Counted from the first letter of the stretch, positions 42,069 to 53,905 are shown. The stretch is 64,000 nt of DNA from Puniceicoccaceae bacterium (GCA_902587165.1 CACIKF010000003.1:1-64000); one strand, 5' to 3'. Notes: generated by a model not told the origin, from the sequence alone. Numbers and translations: made by a program.

Positions 42069-43121
42069 ATGACTTTCGTATTCATCCTCGCAATCGCCTT
42101 CACCATTGGAATTTCTGCTCTTTGTTCCTTGCTGGAAGCCATGATTCTGAGTACTACTACAGCAGAAATCGAAGGACTGAAGAAGTTATACCCCAGTCGG
42201 GGAGAAAAGCTAGAAAAATACAAGCTTGGTCTAGAAGAGACGAGTTCGGCTATTCTGAGTCTTAATACAATCGCTAACACGCTGGGCGCTACCATGGTAG
42301 GTGGCCTCGCGGTGCAAATCTGGCCTGAAGACAGTAATATCTTAATCAAGGTCTCTTCTGCGATGGCGCTTTCGATTCTATTCTTTTCCGAAATCATACC
42401 GAAGAATGTCGGCGTGCTCTACCGCCCAAACCTTCAGCCTATTCTTATTTTCCCACTGAGCTGGATTTGCACCCTGATGACACCGATCTCGCGAGTTGTA
42501 GGTATCATCGTACGCTACACGCTACGCCCAGTCAATAAGCTTGCAGATAGCGACGAAGAAATTCTGCTCTTAGCGGAAAAAAGCGCGAAAGAAGGCACGA
42601 TGACTTCGAACGAGCGCGATATGATCAATAACGCGCTCAGCCTAGACGAGTTGTTGGTCAACGAAATCATGACCCCTCGTACTGTCGTGCAAGTATTCGA
42701 CGGGCAAGAAATCGTAGCTTCAGTTCTCCAGAAACACAAGAACATCCCCTTTGCCCGTATCCCAATTTATGAGGAGCAGACCGAAAATATTTCTGGCATC
42801 GTGCGACGAAGAGATATCCTAACCGCGATTGCTGACGATCGGGGCGATGTCCAAATTAAAGAGCTGGCTAGTGAGGCAATATTTGTCCCCGATAATGCGA
42901 CGGCATCAGATGCCTTACAGACATTCCTCAAATATCACCAGCAACTCGCCATAGTAGTGGATGAATTTGGCTCGATGTCTGGCGTCATCTCAATGGAAGA
43001 TGTAATCGAGCAAATCATCGGTCAGGAGATTTTTGAAGATGACGATCCTGCGATCGACATGCGTGAGCTAGCACGCCGACGACAATTTGCTGAAAAACAC
43101 AAACAGCGTCGCGAGAATTAG
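42069..43121 (+). CDS. CNNM/CorC-HlyC family protein (DUF21 plus CBS pair)
   Basis: 350 residues. Four hydrophobic helices form the DUF21/CNNM domain, with the SEIIPKNVGV motif at about residue 110 that lies in the ion-binding site. A pair of CBS domains follows (NEIMTPRTVVQVFDG and VVDEFGSMSGVISMEDV). Bacterial CNNM/CorB proteins transport Mg2+, and CBS domains sense ATP. It lacks the usual C-terminal CorC/HlyC domain: the tail after the CBS pair is a short basic helix. The ATG at 42069 is preferred over 42033. Confidence 0.9.
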   Translation: MTFVFILAIAFTIGISALCSLLEAMILSTTTAEIEGLKKLYPSRGEKLEKYKLGLEETSSAILSLNTIANTLGATMVGGLAVQIWPEDSNILIKVSSAMALSILFFSEIIPKNVGVLYRPNLQPILIFPLSWICTLMTPISRVVGIIVRYTLRPVNKLADSDEEILLLAEKSAKEGTMTSNERDMINNALSLDELLVNEIMTPRTVVQVFDGQEIVASVLQKHKNIPFARIPIYEEQTENISGIVRRRDILTAIADDRGDVQIKELASEAIFVPDNATASDALQTFLKYHQQLAIVVDEFGSMSGVISMEDVIEQIIGQEIFEDDDPAIDMRELARRRQFAEKHKQRREN

Positions 43122-43287
43122 AGACTCTCAACTGTTACCGCACTTGGTTGATTGTATCAGAGCGAGTCTGAAATCTTGGGGTAATTGCCATGCAATAAAA
43201 TCATCCATCCCAAGAGTTTGGCAGTGACCGCTAAGCCCTGTTTGAGTGCTGGTAATAAAAACCACCTGTAGGCACGAATCTAAGCGA

Positions 43288-44577
43288 TCAACGATCCACT
43301 ATTTGGACGTAATCGCGCTGTGTTTCACCCGAGTAAATCTGGCGTGGGCGGTGAATCCGACTTTTGGGATTCTCAGCGATTTCTTTCCAGTTAGCGATCC
43401 ACCCAGGCATACGACCAATGGCGAACATCACAGTGAACATCTCCACTGGAATGCCGATGGCTTTGAGGATAATGCCACTATAAAAATCGACATTGGGATA
43501 GAGTTTACGGCTAACAAAATATTCGTCTTCAAGTGCGGCTTGCTCCAGCCTTCGCGCAATATCGAGAAGCGGATCATTCATGCCTATACTGGCTAGGATG
43601 CCTTCCGCACTCTTACCAAGAATTTTAGCGCGTGGATCATAGTTTTTGTAAACCCGATGACCAAAGCCCATGAGCTTGGCTTCACCCTTCTTTGCGGCTT
43701 CGATAAATTTTGAGCCGTCGTCGCCCGCAGCATGTATCTCTTCGAGCATCTTGATCACGGCCATATTGGCACCGCCATGAGAGGGGCCCCAAAGCGCACA
43801 GACACCCGCAGAGACAGATGCGAAAAGATTAGCGCCACCAGATGCGACCATGCGCACGGTGGAGGTAGAACAATTTTGCTCATGATCGGCGTGGAGCATG
43901 AGGAAGAGATCGAGCGCTTTGCCCGCACCATGCTTGTCATCATATTCAGAATAGGGCTCTGAGAACATCATATGAAGGAAGTTTTCGGTATAGCGCTTTT
44001 CTGCTGGATGCACGAAGGATAAGCCCATTTTCATGCGATACGTCATGGCGGCTATCGTGCGAACTTTGGAAATGAGCAGCGCAGCGGTCTCGTCAAAATA
44101 TGCTAAGTCTTGCTCGCGATTGTTAGACGACATCTTGGGATAGTAGGCACCGAGTGAGTTGAGCATAGATGAGAGAATCGCCATCGGGTGGGCGCTTGTG
44201 GGGAAACCATCGAAGTGGCTATGCATTCCGGTGTGGATCGAAGCACTCTCGCGAACTTGCTTGCGAAAGGCACTCAAGCAGGCCTTTTGCGGTAGTGATC
44301 CATAGATTACAAGCATGGCTGTCTCCAGAAAGGAAGAATGCTCCGCGAGTTCTTCGATGGCATAACCTCGGTGGCGCAGTATTCCCTTTTCACCGTTGAT
44401 GAACGTGATGTCACTGATACAAGAGCCAGTATTACCGTAGCCTTCGTCAAAGGTAATGCAGCCGCTCTTGGCGCGTAAAGTCCGAGTGTCTAGAGCCTTC
44501 TCGCCCTCCGTTCCCTCAATGATAGGGAACTCGAAATTTTCGCTTCCTAGTCGGATAGTGCCTGTTGTGTTTTCCAT
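43288..44577 (-). CDS. gltA: Citrate synthase
   Basis: Condenses oxaloacetate and acetyl-CoA at the entry of the TCA cycle. 429 residues, the length of the hexameric type II group. The three catalytic residues can be placed: His in [10 protein letters not shown], His in [16 protein letters not shown], and Asp in [10 protein letters not shown]. The N-terminal beta region is present ([14 protein letters not shown]). It is monocistronic, with its own upstream region before hisH. Confidence 0.97.
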   Translation of the reverse strand: MENTTGTIRLGSENFEFPIIEGTEGEKALDTRTLRAKSGCITFDEGYGNTGSCISDITFINGEKGILRHRGYAIEELAEHSSFLETAMLVIYGSLPQKACLSAFRKQVRESASIHTGMHSHFDGFPTSAHPMAILSSMLNSLGAYYPKMSSNNREQDLAYFDETAALLISKVRTIAAMTYRMKMGLSFVHPAEKRYTENFLHMMFSEPYSEYDDKHGAGKALDLFLMLHADHEQNCSTSTVRMVASGGANLFASVSAGVCALWGPSHGGANMAVIKMLEEIHAAGDDGSKFIEAAKKGEAKLMGFGHRVYKNYDPRAKILGKSAEGILASIGMNDPLLDIARRLEQAALEDEYFVSRKLYPNVDFYSGIILKAIGIPVEMFTVMFAIGRMPGWIANWKEIAENPKSRIHRPRQIYSGETQRDYVQIVDR

Positions 44578-44616
44578 GATAGTGGTCGTTGAGCTCTTAG
44601 GTTAGCACCTGCAAGA

Positions 44617-45264
44617 TTAGAGCGATCTCAAAAAATTTCGGTATAGATGCAACCCTTTTGCCTGACTTTTTTCGGGGTGAAATTGGGTAGCGTAACAATT
44701 ACCAGAGCGGATACCGGAAACAAACTGCCCACCGTACTCAGTGTGAAAGAGTGCTAATGAGGGATCTTGTGGCACGATGTGATAGCTATGTACGAAGTAG
44801 AACTGATCTTGGCCAGAAGTGAGACCATCGGTCATTGGCGCACCGGAATCGAAAGTAACTGTATTCCAGCCCATGTGGGGAATCTTGAGCGATTGATCGC
44901 TGAAATCAAAGCGGAATCGTTTGACCGAGCCTTTAAAGATGTCGAGTGTATCAATATCGCCCTCCTCCGAATACTCGAAGAGTGCTTGCAAACCCAGGCA
45001 AATACCAAAAAACGGTTTATCCGCAGCGATCCAGTCACGGATCATGTTGTCAAAACCAGTCGATTGGAGCAGACGCATAGTATCGACGATTGCGCCTTGA
45101 CCAGGAAAAATCAGGGCATCAACGTTGGCAATCTGACAGGGATCCGAAACGAGAAAAGCATCCGCGCCAATGTGCTCCCAAGCACGCACAACACTTCGCA
45201 AATTTCCCATACCGTAGTCAATTACAGCGAGTCGCGGCTTGTATATAACAGAATTTTCAGTCAT
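44617..45264 (-). CDS. hisH: Imidazole glycerol phosphate synthase, glutaminase subunit
   Basis: HisH makes ammonia from glutamine and passes it through HisF to the histidine precursor. The nucleophile Cys is in [12 protein letters not shown] at about residue 88, and the His/Glu pair in TQFHPEKSQ near the C-terminus. N-terminal [10 protein letters not shown] is typical. 215 residues. No other his gene is in the window, so the pathway genes are dispersed in this genome. Confidence 0.96.
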   Translation of the reverse strand: MTENSVIYKPRLAVIDYGMGNLRSVVRAWEHIGADAFLVSDPCQIANVDALIFPGQGAIVDTMRLLQSTGFDNMIRDWIAADKPFFGICLGLQALFEYSEEGDIDTLDIFKGSVKRFRFDFSDQSLKIPHMGWNTVTFDSGAPMTDGLTSGQDQFYFVHSYHIVPQDPSLALFHTEYGGQFVSGIRSGNCYATQFHPEKSQAKGLHLYRNFLRSL

Positions 45265-45373
45265 AGAATATTAGCTTGCTAACAAAATCTAATCGAGTTG
45301 CAAGCCGACAAGATTTCCGACTAGGGGAATTCGCTCATCCTTCACAAAAGTTTCGGACACATTACTGCCGCCC

Positions 45374-45403
45374 AAAAGCCTGACGGAAACCATCAGGCTT
45401 TTT
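45374..45403 (-). terminator. Intrinsic terminator after fabF
   Basis: AAAAGCCTGA (45374-45383) pairs with TCAGGCTTTT (45393-45402), a perfect 10-bp stem with a 9-base loop, 24 bases beyond the fabF stop. On the plus strand it ends in five Ts, on the minus strand in four, so it may act in both directions. Confidence 0.7.
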
Positions 45404-45426
45404 AGTAAAATCATCTGCGGATGACG

Positions 45427-46686
45427 CTATACTAGTTTTTTATAGAGTAGAGTCGCGTTATGCCCGCCGAAACCGAGATTGTTGCAAATCGCCACTTTGA
45501 CTTCGGCCTCGCGCATTTTATTGGGCACATAGTCAAGATCGCAATCAGGGTCGGGATCGTTATAATTGATTGTTGGCGGGATCTTACCATCGCGGATGGA
45601 GAGCGCACAGACGGCAGACTCGATCCCACCGGCAGCGCCGAGGAGGTGCCCTGTCATGCCCTTAGTCGAAGAGATCGCAACTTTGTAAGCTTGCTCACCG
45701 TAGGCTTTCTTGATCGCACTGGTTTCAAATTTATCGTTGTATTGCGTCGATGTGCCGTGGGCGTTGATGTAGCTCACGTCACCTGGTGTGATGCCAGCTT
45801 CATTGATCACATTCAACATGGCTGCGCCGAGGGCTTTACCCTCAGGGTCGGGCGAGGTGATGTGATAAGCATCGCAAGTCGCACTGTAGCCAGCGATTTC
45901 GCAGATGATGTTCGCGCCGCGCGCTTTGGCGTGCTCAAGCGTTTCCATTACGAGCACGCCGGAACCTTCACCCATGATAAAGCCATCGCGACCATTTTCA
46001 AAAGGCCGACTGGCGGTAGTGGGGTCTTCGTTGTAGCTTGTGCTCATGGCCTTCATTGAACAGAAACCGGCGTATCCAAGTTCGGTAATGGCGGCCTCAC
46101 TGCCCCCGGCTAACATAATGTCAGACTCACCGTCGCGAAGCATGTGGAAGGCTTCGCCGATACTGTGAGTGCCAGATGCACATGCGCTGACAATACCATA
46201 GTTAGGACCACGGGCGCCTACCTCGATCGCTACAACACCACTGGCGATGTTAGCAATGAGCGAGGGAATCATAAATGGAGAAACGCGGCGAGGCCCTCCT
46301 TCGTAGAGCTTGCGGCTTTGCGTCTGGATCGTGAGCATACCACCAATACCGGAACCGATGAGAACACCAAAGCGGTCGGCTTTGAGTATCGAAGTATCCT
46401 CAATACCGGCGTCTTTGAGCGCAAGTCGGGATGCAGCTACTGCAAATTGCGTGTATCGGTCGTTACGGCGCGCTTCTTTTGGATCCATGTATTGAGCCGC
46501 ATCAAAGTGTAAGCACTCCGAGCCAACTTTGGATGGATAATCGGTGGTATCGAATGATTTTACCGAATCAATACCACTTTTACCTGCGAGGAGATTGTTC
46601 CACAAAGCTTCGACGCCGTCACCGTAACTAGTCACGGTGCCGATACCTGTTATGACGACGCGTTGTCTCTCCATTACTTCACTCAT
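45427..46686 (-). CDS. fabF: 3-oxoacyl-[acyl-carrier-protein] synthase II
   Basis: FabF elongates acyl-ACP with malonyl-ACP. About 419 residues from MSEVMERQR. The active-site Cys is in IVSACASGTHSIGEA at about residue 168, and the His pair in YINAHGTSTQYND and SSTKGMTGHLLGAAGG. It is the third gene of fabG-acpP-fabF. A terminator-like hairpin lies 12-45 bases upstream of its ATG, so its expression may be lowered relative to acpP. Confidence 0.97.
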   Translation of the reverse strand: MSEVMERQRVVITGIGTVTSYGDGVEALWNNLLAGKSGIDSVKSFDTTDYPSKVGSECLHFDAAQYMDPKEARRNDRYTQFAVAASRLALKDAGIEDTSILKADRFGVLIGSGIGGMLTIQTQSRKLYEGGPRRVSPFMIPSLIANIASGVVAIEVGARGPNYGIVSACASGTHSIGEAFHMLRDGESDIMLAGGSEAAITELGYAGFCSMKAMSTSYNEDPTTASRPFENGRDGFIMGEGSGVLVMETLEHAKARGANIICEIAGYSATCDAYHITSPDPEGKALGAAMLNVINEAGITPGDVSYINAHGTSTQYNDKFETSAIKKAYGEQAYKVAISSTKGMTGHLLGAAGGIESAVCALSIRDGKIPPTINYNDPDPDCDLDYVPNKMREAEVKVAICNNLGFGGHNATLLYKKLV

Positions 46687-46698
46687 GATGCTTCTTAT

Positions 46699-46731
46699 AA
46701 AAAAATTAAGCCGCATTTAAGCGGCTTAATT
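46699..46731 (-). terminator. Hairpin with T tract between acpP and fabF
   Basis: On the minus strand 46731-46721 and 46714-46704 form a perfect 11-bp stem (core AAGCCGC/GCGGCTT) with a 6-base loop, followed by seven Ts in total (complement of 46705-46699). It is placed inside the operon, 24 bases after acpP and 12 before the fabF ATG. It looks like an intrinsic terminator allowing partial read-through. Confidence 0.75.
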
Positions 46732-46754
46732 GTAAGTTTGAAAGTAGAATTTTA

Positions 46755-47009
46755 TTACCCTGCCTTTTCGGTGATGTATTTGATCACATCTCCGACATTT
46801 TGAAGCTTTTCAGCATCAGATTCAGGAATTTCACCGTCGATTTCATCACTAAACTCTTCTTCGAAAGCCATGATCAGCTCGACTGTATCGAGGGAATCAG
46901 CACCGAGATCATCCAAAAAGGATGCTTCTGCTGTAACTTGCTCCTCATTTACGTTGAGTTGGTCAACGATGATTGTTTTTACGCGTTGTTCGATTGTTTG
47001 GTCTGACAT
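46755..47009 (-). CDS. acpP: Acyl carrier protein
   Basis: An 84-residue acidic carrier for fatty acid synthesis. The phosphopantetheine attaches to Ser39 in [13 protein letters not shown]. The four-helix pattern and acidic composition are standard. It lies between fabG and fabF, the usual order. Its leader is A-rich and has no Shine-Dalgarno sequence, although ACP is normally a highly expressed protein. Confidence 0.98.
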   Translation of the reverse strand: MSDQTIEQRVKTIIVDQLNVNEEQVTAEASFLDDLGADSLDTVELIMAFEEEFSDEIDGEIPESDAEKLQNVGDVIKYITEKAG

Positions 47010-47051
47010 AATTTTCTATTCTTGGGTTTGATTAAAACTGAATACATTTGG

Positions 47052-47800
<749 letters not shown>

Positions 47801-47899
47801 GTAGGCAAAGTTTCCGACATTTCGTTACTTTGGCGCAAGCCCAATGTGAAGACCGTGCAACATTGACATGCACGCCTTATCACGACTCTAGTAAGCGCA

Positions 47900-48631
47900 A
47901 TGTCCGAACAAGAACCACAGCGTATACAAAAGCTCATCGCCAACGCAGGCATTTGCTCACGCCGCGAGGCCGAACGTATCATCGAAAATGGCAATGTTCG
48001 TGTGAATGGAAAAGTTGCCCAGCTTGGCGACAAAGCTACTTTAGAAGATGCAATTTTTGTCAACAACAAGCCGATCCTTCGCAAGGAAGAGCGCTCGATT
48101 ACGCTCATCATGAATAAACCAAAGGGCGTACTTTGCACAAATTCTGATCCTCACGCAGATCGCACTGTCTTCGACCTACTGCCGCCCGAGCTACTGCGCC
48201 AGCGCCTTTTTTGCGCAGGACGCCTTGATAAAGATAGTGAAGGACTACTCGTCATTACAAACGACGGCGACTTGGCCCATCGCCTCACGCACCCCAGCAA
48301 TCAAGTAGTCAAGCGTTACCGTGTCGTTCTGCATCGTGATTTTAACAAAGCCGACACCCAAAAACTCCTTGCAGGCGCCGAATACGAAGGCGATTTCCTT
48401 AAAGCTGAAAAAGTCATTCCAGCCCCGCAAGCGGGCGAAGGCTACCAACGTCGACTCGAAGTGCACCTACATCACGGTAAGAAGCGTGAGGTACGTCGCC
48501 TCTTCGAAGCCAACCGTTACTTTGTTAAAAAACTCGTCCGCCACCAGATTGGTAGTATTGTTTTAAAAAATATCCCACGCGGCGGCATCAAGATTCTCAG
48601 TAAAAAAGATATTGAGCGCTTATTCGCTTAA
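47900..48631 (+). CDS. Pseudouridine synthase, RluB/RsuA family
   Basis: A 243-residue enzyme with an N-terminal S4 RNA-binding domain (RIQKLIANAGICSRREAERI) and a catalytic domain with the Asp motif CAGRLDKDSEGLLVITNDGD. The family makes single pseudouridines in rRNA; RluB modifies U2605 of 23S rRNA, RsuA U516 of 16S rRNA. The HPSNQVVKRYRV segment and length fit RluB better, but the target cannot be decided from sequence alone. Confidence 0.92.
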   Translation: MSEQEPQRIQKLIANAGICSRREAERIIENGNVRVNGKVAQLGDKATLEDAIFVNNKPILRKEERSITLIMNKPKGVLCTNSDPHADRTVFDLLPPELLRQRLFCAGRLDKDSEGLLVITNDGDLAHRLTHPSNQVVKRYRVVLHRDFNKADTQKLLAGAEYEGDFLKAEKVIPAPQAGEGYQRRLEVHLHHGKKREVRRLFEANRYFVKKLVRHQIGSIVLKNIPRGGIKILSKKDIERLFA

Positions 48632-48785
48632 TCTCTTAGCATAGGATAATAGCCAGAGAGGAGCGACTGAGCAACCCTTGCTTGCCAAAAGACAAGGTAT
48701 TCAGCTAATTTAGATGCTTAACAAAAACTTCGCTTAACTCGTCATTCTAATTGAGAACCATCGCTTAGCGGAGTCATTTTTAACC

Positions 48786-49619
48786 ATGCAAGCAATCAAG
48801 ACCATCACCTTCGCGGTCAACACGACCAAACCCGGAGCCGAAAAAGCCGCCCGCCGCCTAGCAAAAATAGCCGACTGCGAAGGCGTCCAGACCACAATTC
48901 GCAGCGACTATCCGCTCCAAACCGATGCCCTCGCTGGTCAAGACCTCTGCTGCGCCATCGGTGGTGACGGTACTCTACTCGGTGTACTAGACGCCGCACT
49001 CAAATCTGACTGTGCAGTCCTCGGCGTTAACATGGGCAAGCTGGGCTTCCTCGCCACATTCTCCGCCGAAGAAGCCGCCAAAGATTTGCCTAAATTAGTT
49101 AAAGGCTACTACGAAATCGCCGAACGTTCCATCCTATGTTGCACCACTAAAAATGGCGAATCCGTTTACGGACTCAACGACGTTGTGCTCAAAGAGACCG
49201 ACGGTAGCGGCCTCATCCGCCTACAAGTGGCGAGCAACGGCACCCCGGTTTCTGAATATGACTGCGATGGCCTAATCTTTTCCACACCAACAGGGTCAAC
49301 TGCCTACAACCTCTCTGCAGGCGGCCCCATTATTGGTATCCGTGTCAGCGCCATTGCCATGACGCCAATCTGCCCACATACTCTCGGCAATCGCTCCGTA
49401 ATTTTTGACAACTCTTCGCAGATCAGCGTTGCCCACCTCGAGCCTGGTCCCTGCCCCCGCATCACTATTGACGGACACGTTCGCTTTCCATCAGAGGATA
49501 ATTTTCCCATCGAGATAGCCGTGGCCGACCGCAACTTCCGTCTCATGCAAAACCCTGATCATAGCCACTTCGCCATCATCCGCGACAAGCTCCGATGGGG
49601 TAATCCGACGATTCAGTAA
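48786..49619 (+). CDS. nadK: NAD kinase
   Basis: Makes NADP+ from NAD+ and ATP. 277 residues. The diagnostic [12 protein letters not shown] motif is at about residue 59, and [14 protein letters not shown]-like sequence ([16 protein letters not shown]) is at about residue 170. The TPICPHTL segment is also conserved. It stands alone on the plus strand ahead of the CCA transferase gene, 24 bases away, so the two and polA may form one transcript. Confidence 0.95.
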   Translation: MQAIKTITFAVNTTKPGAEKAARRLAKIADCEGVQTTIRSDYPLQTDALAGQDLCCAIGGDGTLLGVLDAALKSDCAVLGVNMGKLGFLATFSAEEAAKDLPKLVKGYYEIAERSILCCTTKNGESVYGLNDVVLKETDGSGLIRLQVASNGTPVSEYDCDGLIFSTPTGSTAYNLSAGGPIIGIRVSAIAMTPICPHTLGNRSVIFDNSSQISVAHLEPGPCPRITIDGHVRFPSEDNFPIEIAVADRNFRLMQNPDHSHFAIIRDKLRWGNPTIQ

Positions 49620-49643
49620 ATCGGCTTTACCGAAAAATTAAAA

Positions 49644-51089
49644 GTGAAGGTTTTTAATGTAAATGCTGCTTACATCATACTTACCATTCCTCACTCCTCA
49701 CTTCCTTTGAGTATTCTAAAAAACATTCCAAAAACCCAAGGTGACAACGCAGAACAAGTCGCCCAGATACTGAGCGAAACTGGCGGTCGCGCTCTCTTGG
49801 TCGGCGGTTGTGTGCGCGACAGCTTGCTAGGTATCCCCGCCAAAGACGTAGATATGGAAGTTTACGGCCTTGATGCCGACGCGGTCGAAGCGGCCCTATC
49901 GCCTCACTTTCTACTAGATACCGTAGGTCGCGCCTTTGGTGTCTTCATCCTTAAAGGCCTCGGCATCGACATCGCTCTGCCTCGACGCGAATCCCGCTTC
50001 GGCCCAAAGCACACCGACTTCAAAGTCGAGGGCGACCCGACCATGTCCCCCCGAGAAGCCGCTTCACGCAGGGATTTCACTGTCAATGCGATCAGTTGCG
50101 ATCCATTGACAGGAGAGATGCTTGATCCCTATGACGGCATTGCCGACCTTAAAGCTCGTCGTCTCTGTCACGTCTCCGACGCCTTCTCCGAGGATCCGCT
50201 ACGGGTGCTCCGAGGCATGCAATTCATAGCCCGCTTTAACTTAGAGGCCGCACCCGAGACTGTCGCGCTATGCCAAAAATTAAGCCCTGAGCACCTGCCG
50301 ATGGAACGCCTCTGGGAGGAGTGGAAAAAGCTCATTCTTAAAGGGAATCAAATCGGCAGTGGCCTGCGTTTTATCCAAGCCTGCGGTTGGCTACAAAATT
50401 TTCCTGAACTTGCCGCCCTCGTCGGCTGCGCACAAGACCCCGAATGGCATCCCGAAGGCGACGTCTGGACACATACCTGTCACTGCCTCGACGTCTATGC
50501 AGCAAAACGCACAGGTGACCACTGGGAAGACCTGATCGTCGGTCTTGCCATACTGTGCCACGACATGGGCAAGCCCGAAACCACCTACACCGATGAAAAT
50601 GGCCGTATACGTAGCCCCCGCCACGACGTGCTTGGCGGCCCCATAGCCAAAACTTTCTTAGAGCGCATTACCCGACAGAAGAGAATTTTTGAAGAAGTAA
50701 TCCCCCTCGTTGAGCAGCACATGCGCCCTCTTTCTCTCTATCGCGAGGGCGCGGGAGACTCCGCTATCCGCCGCCTTGCCGCACGCGTCAAACGTATCGA
50801 CCGTCTCGTGCGCGTCGCCCATGCCGACACCTACGGCCGCCCTCCACTCAAACCAGAAGGATTTCCTGAGGGCGAATGGCTCCTCAAAAAGACTGCCGAG
50901 CTCACTATCCTGGATAACGCGCCCAAGCCCATACTCCAGGGTCGCCACCTTATCGACCTAGGCATCAAGCCGAGCAAAAACTTCGGCAAAATCCTCGACC
51001 AAGCCTACGAAGCACAGCTCGACGGCACCTTCACCGACGAACCTACGGGGCGCGATTACTTAAAGAACCTCGTTCCCGAGATTTTATAA
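49644..51089 (+). CDS. CCA tRNA nucleotidyltransferase / polyA polymerase family with HD domain
   Basis: 481 residues from GTG at 49644, though a later start such as TTG near 49717 is possible, because family similarity begins at about residue 35 ([14 protein letters not shown]). The nucleotidyltransferase core has GG, then KDVDMEVYG with the catalytic Asp pair, and RRDFTVNAI. An HD phosphohydrolase domain follows (LCHDMGKPE near residue 310). CCA-adding enzymes complete the 3' end of tRNA; the HD domain gives phosphatase/phosphodiesterase activity. PolA begins 21 bases later. Confidence 0.93.
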   Translation: MKVFNVNAAYIILTIPHSSLPLSILKNIPKTQGDNAEQVAQILSETGGRALLVGGCVRDSLLGIPAKDVDMEVYGLDADAVEAALSPHFLLDTVGRAFGVFILKGLGIDIALPRRESRFGPKHTDFKVEGDPTMSPREAASRRDFTVNAISCDPLTGEMLDPYDGIADLKARRLCHVSDAFSEDPLRVLRGMQFIARFNLEAAPETVALCQKLSPEHLPMERLWEEWKKLILKGNQIGSGLRFIQACGWLQNFPELAALVGCAQDPEWHPEGDVWTHTCHCLDVYAAKRTGDHWEDLIVGLAILCHDMGKPETTYTDENGRIRSPRHDVLGGPIAKTFLERITRQKRIFEEVIPLVEQHMRPLSLYREGAGDSAIRRLAARVKRIDRLVRVAHADTYGRPPLKPEGFPEGEWLLKKTAELTILDNAPKPILQGRHLIDLGIKPSKNFGKILDQAYEAQLDGTFTDEPTGRDYLKNLVPEIL

Positions 51090-51109
51090 TTCTGATTCCA
51101 AATTAACAC

Positions 51110-53905
51110 ATGAAATCTCTCTACCTCCTCGACGGTATGGCCCTTGCCTATCGTGCGCACTTCGCCCTCATTCGCAGCCCCATATATACTAGCAAGGGTT
51201 TTAACACCTCGGCCATCTTCGGCTTCACCGCCACTCTGATCGAGCTGATCACAAAGCAGAAACCTTCGCACCTAGCAGTCGTCTTCGACACCTCTGCACC
51301 GACAGAACGCCATCGTATACACCCCGAATATAAGGCCAACCGCGAAGATATGCCCGAAGACCTCTCCGTCGCCATGCCCCACCTCGACCGCGTGGCCAAG
51401 GCTTTTGGCATCCCTGTTCTTAAACTAGACGGCTATGAGGCCGACGACATCATAGGTACCCTTGCTCATCGTGCTGAGGCCGACGGCTTCGACGAAATCT
51501 ACATGGTCACTCCTGATAAAGACTTCGGCCAACTCGTGACCGAAAAGATCAAAATGTATCGCCCCGGGCGCAAAGGCGACGGTGGAGAAATTCTTGGCAT
51601 CGAAGAGATCAAAGAAAAATGGGGCATCGCCCGCGTCGACCAAGTTATCGATATGCTGGGGCTCTGCGGCGACACCGCCGACAACATCCCTGGTGTTCCG
51701 GGCATCGGTCCCAAGACCGCCGAAAAGCTACTCGCTCAATACGACACCGTCGAAGGCCTCCTAGATCATGTGGACGAACTCAAAGGTAAGCAGCAGGAAA
51801 AAGTCCGTGACAACGCCGACCAAGCTCGCATGTCCAAAGTGCTCGCAACTATACAACTTGACGTGCCCATCGAGGCCGACTGGGAGGCCATCTTACTTGA
51901 ACAGCCCGACCAAACGAAGCTTGTTCCCCTTCTTACCGAATTCGAATTTCGAACCTTAGGTAAACGTATCTTCGGCGCTGACTTTTCCGCCCAAGAAGCG
52001 GCTACAGAACTCGTCCTGATGAGTGAGGACGATGAAAAAATGGCTGTGCCAAGTTCGAACTTGGCAGCGACGTCGCCCCAGCTAGACCTTCTTCCCGACA
52101 TTGCCTTCAAAAAGCTTGCTGACATCAAAACAAATTACCGTATCGTAAATTCGAATACAGAGCTAGACAAACTCGTCACCACACTCACTGCCGCGAAAAT
52201 CTTTGCCTTTGACACCGAAACCACCTCGCTCAACCCCCGTGCGGCAAAACTTGTCGGCATCTCCTTTTCCACCGAAGCCCACACCGGTTACTGGGTACCC
52301 GCTACTGAAGAATCTCTAGCGATACTACGCTCCCTCTTTGCCAACGAGTCGCTGACTAAAATCGGACACAACTTAAAATTCGACCTATCCGTACTAGCGG
52401 AGAACGACTGCCCGGTCGCAGGACTCTGCTACGACACCATGCTCGCACATGCCCTGATCGACCCCGAGCAAAGGCACAAGCTCGACACCCTCTCGGAAGA
52501 CTTCCTACAATATTCCCCCATTCGATTCAGCGAATTACTACCTGACGCTAAAAAGGGCGAAGTCATCGACTACTCAGACGTGGCGGAGCAAGATCTCGCT
52601 AACTATGCGATCGAAGACTCTGATGTCACACTTCAGCTCTGGAAAATCTTTCAACCAAAGCTCGAAGAGAGCGGTCAGGCCAAAGTATTTTACGAGATTG
52701 AGACGCCCCTCCTCCCCGTGCTGGTGGCGATGGAGCGCGAAGGCATACGTCTCTGCGAGACGACACTCGCAACCACCGGTGAATCCCTTACCGGACACAT
52801 CGCAGAGCTAGAAGCCTCCATTTACGCAGTCGCTGGACGTGAGTTTAATCTCAACTCCCCAAAACAACTGGGCGAAGTTTTGTTCGACGAACTCAAGCTA
52901 GTCGAAAGACCCAAGAAAACCAAGACTGGTCAATATGCCACCAATGAACAAGTCCTCTCTAACCTCGCGCCCAAACACACCATTGTGGCCGAGCTTCTAG
53001 AGTATCGCCAACTCACCAAGCTCAAAAGCACCTACATTGACTCGCTCCCGAACTCTGTCGATCTAGTTACCGGTCGCGTCCACACCCATTACGGCCAAGC
53101 GCAGACCGCCACAGGTCGACTCTCCTCTAACGATCCCAACCTCCAGAATATTCCCGTTCGCAGCCCCAAAGGCCGCGAGATTCGAAAAGCATTCGTCCCG
53201 CGCCAAGGATGGAAGCTACTCGCAGCCGACTATTCGCAGATCGAATTGCGCATCCTTGCGGCCCTGACGGGCGACGTCGGTCTGCTGACCGCGTTCAAGG
53301 ATAGCCAAGACATCCATACCGCTACAGCCGCAAAGATCTTTGACGTCTTGCCCGGGGAAGTGACCCGCGAACAACGCAGCACGGCGAAGATGGTTAACTT
53401 TGGCATTCCCTACGGCATCTCTGCATTCGGTCTCGCCCAACGCCTCGGCACCGTTAGCCGGACTGAGGCGCAAGAGATTATTGATAGCTACTTCGCTCAA
53501 TTTCCCGGTATCCCTGGCTACATGGAAGCACAGAAAGAAAGCGCCAAGGAGAACGGTTACGTCGAAACCCAATGCGGGCGCCGTCGCCACCTACGCGACA
53601 TCAACTCTGGCAATGGCACCATACGCGCCGCCGCTGAGCGCAACGCCATCAACATGCCGATTCAAGGCACCGCAGCCGACATGATCAAGATCGCAATGGT
53701 GCGCATCCAAAAGTCTATCGTAGAAAAAGGCCTCAAGAGTCGCATGCTTCTCCAAGTCCACGATGAACTCATTTTTGACATGGAACCGAGCGAAGAAGCC
53801 GAACTCCATGAGCTAGTAAGCCAAGGTATGATTGGAGCGCTGGAGCTACCCTGCCCCATCGAAATCGAGATCGGATTGGGTGAAAACTGGCTAGAAGCGC
53901 ACTAA
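51110..53905 (+). CDS. polA: DNA polymerase I
   Basis: 931 residues with all three domains. The 5' nuclease comes first (LLDGMALAYRAHFAL, then EADDIIGTLA and the helix-hairpin-helix GVPGIGPKTAEKLL). The 3'-5' proofreading domain looks active: FDTETTSL, IGHNLKFDLS and the YAIEDSDVT segment. The polymerase has DYSQIELRILA (motif A), RSTAKMVNFGIPYG (motif B) and LQVHDELIFD (motif C). It fills gaps in repair and removes Okazaki primers. Probably co-transcribed with the upstream CCA transferase gene. Confidence 0.98.
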   Translation: MKSLYLLDGMALAYRAHFALIRSPIYTSKGFNTSAIFGFTATLIELITKQKPSHLAVVFDTSAPTERHRIHPEYKANREDMPEDLSVAMPHLDRVAKAFGIPVLKLDGYEADDIIGTLAHRAEADGFDEIYMVTPDKDFGQLVTEKIKMYRPGRKGDGGEILGIEEIKEKWGIARVDQVIDMLGLCGDTADNIPGVPGIGPKTAEKLLAQYDTVEGLLDHVDELKGKQQEKVRDNADQARMSKVLATIQLDVPIEADWEAILLEQPDQTKLVPLLTEFEFRTLGKRIFGADFSAQEAATELVLMSEDDEKMAVPSSNLAATSPQLDLLPDIAFKKLADIKTNYRIVNSNTELDKLVTTLTAAKIFAFDTETTSLNPRAAKLVGISFSTEAHTGYWVPATEESLAILRSLFANESLTKIGHNLKFDLSVLAENDCPVAGLCYDTMLAHALIDPEQRHKLDTLSEDFLQYSPIRFSELLPDAKKGEVIDYSDVAEQDLANYAIEDSDVTLQLWKIFQPKLEESGQAKVFYEIETPLLPVLVAMEREGIRLCETTLATTGESLTGHIAELEASIYAVAGREFNLNSPKQLGEVLFDELKLVERPKKTKTGQYATNEQVLSNLAPKHTIVAELLEYRQLTKLKSTYIDSLPNSVDLVTGRVHTHYGQAQTATGRLSSNDPNLQNIPVRSPKGREIRKAFVPRQGWKLLAADYSQIELRILAALTGDVGLLTAFKDSQDIHTATAAKIFDVLPGEVTREQRSTAKMVNFGIPYGISAFGLAQRLGTVSRTEAQEIIDSYFAQFPGIPGYMEAQKESAKENGYVETQCGRRRHLRDINSGNGTIRAAAERNAINMPIQGTAADMIKIAMVRIQKSIVEKGLKSRMLLQVHDELIFDMEPSEEAELHELVSQGMIGALELPCPIEIEIGLGENWLEAH

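Noticed and set aside
45374-45403. Hairpin between hisH and fabF as a riboswitch or operator
   Set aside because: It is a simple short-loop stem with T tracts just after the fabF stop, so a terminator explains it.
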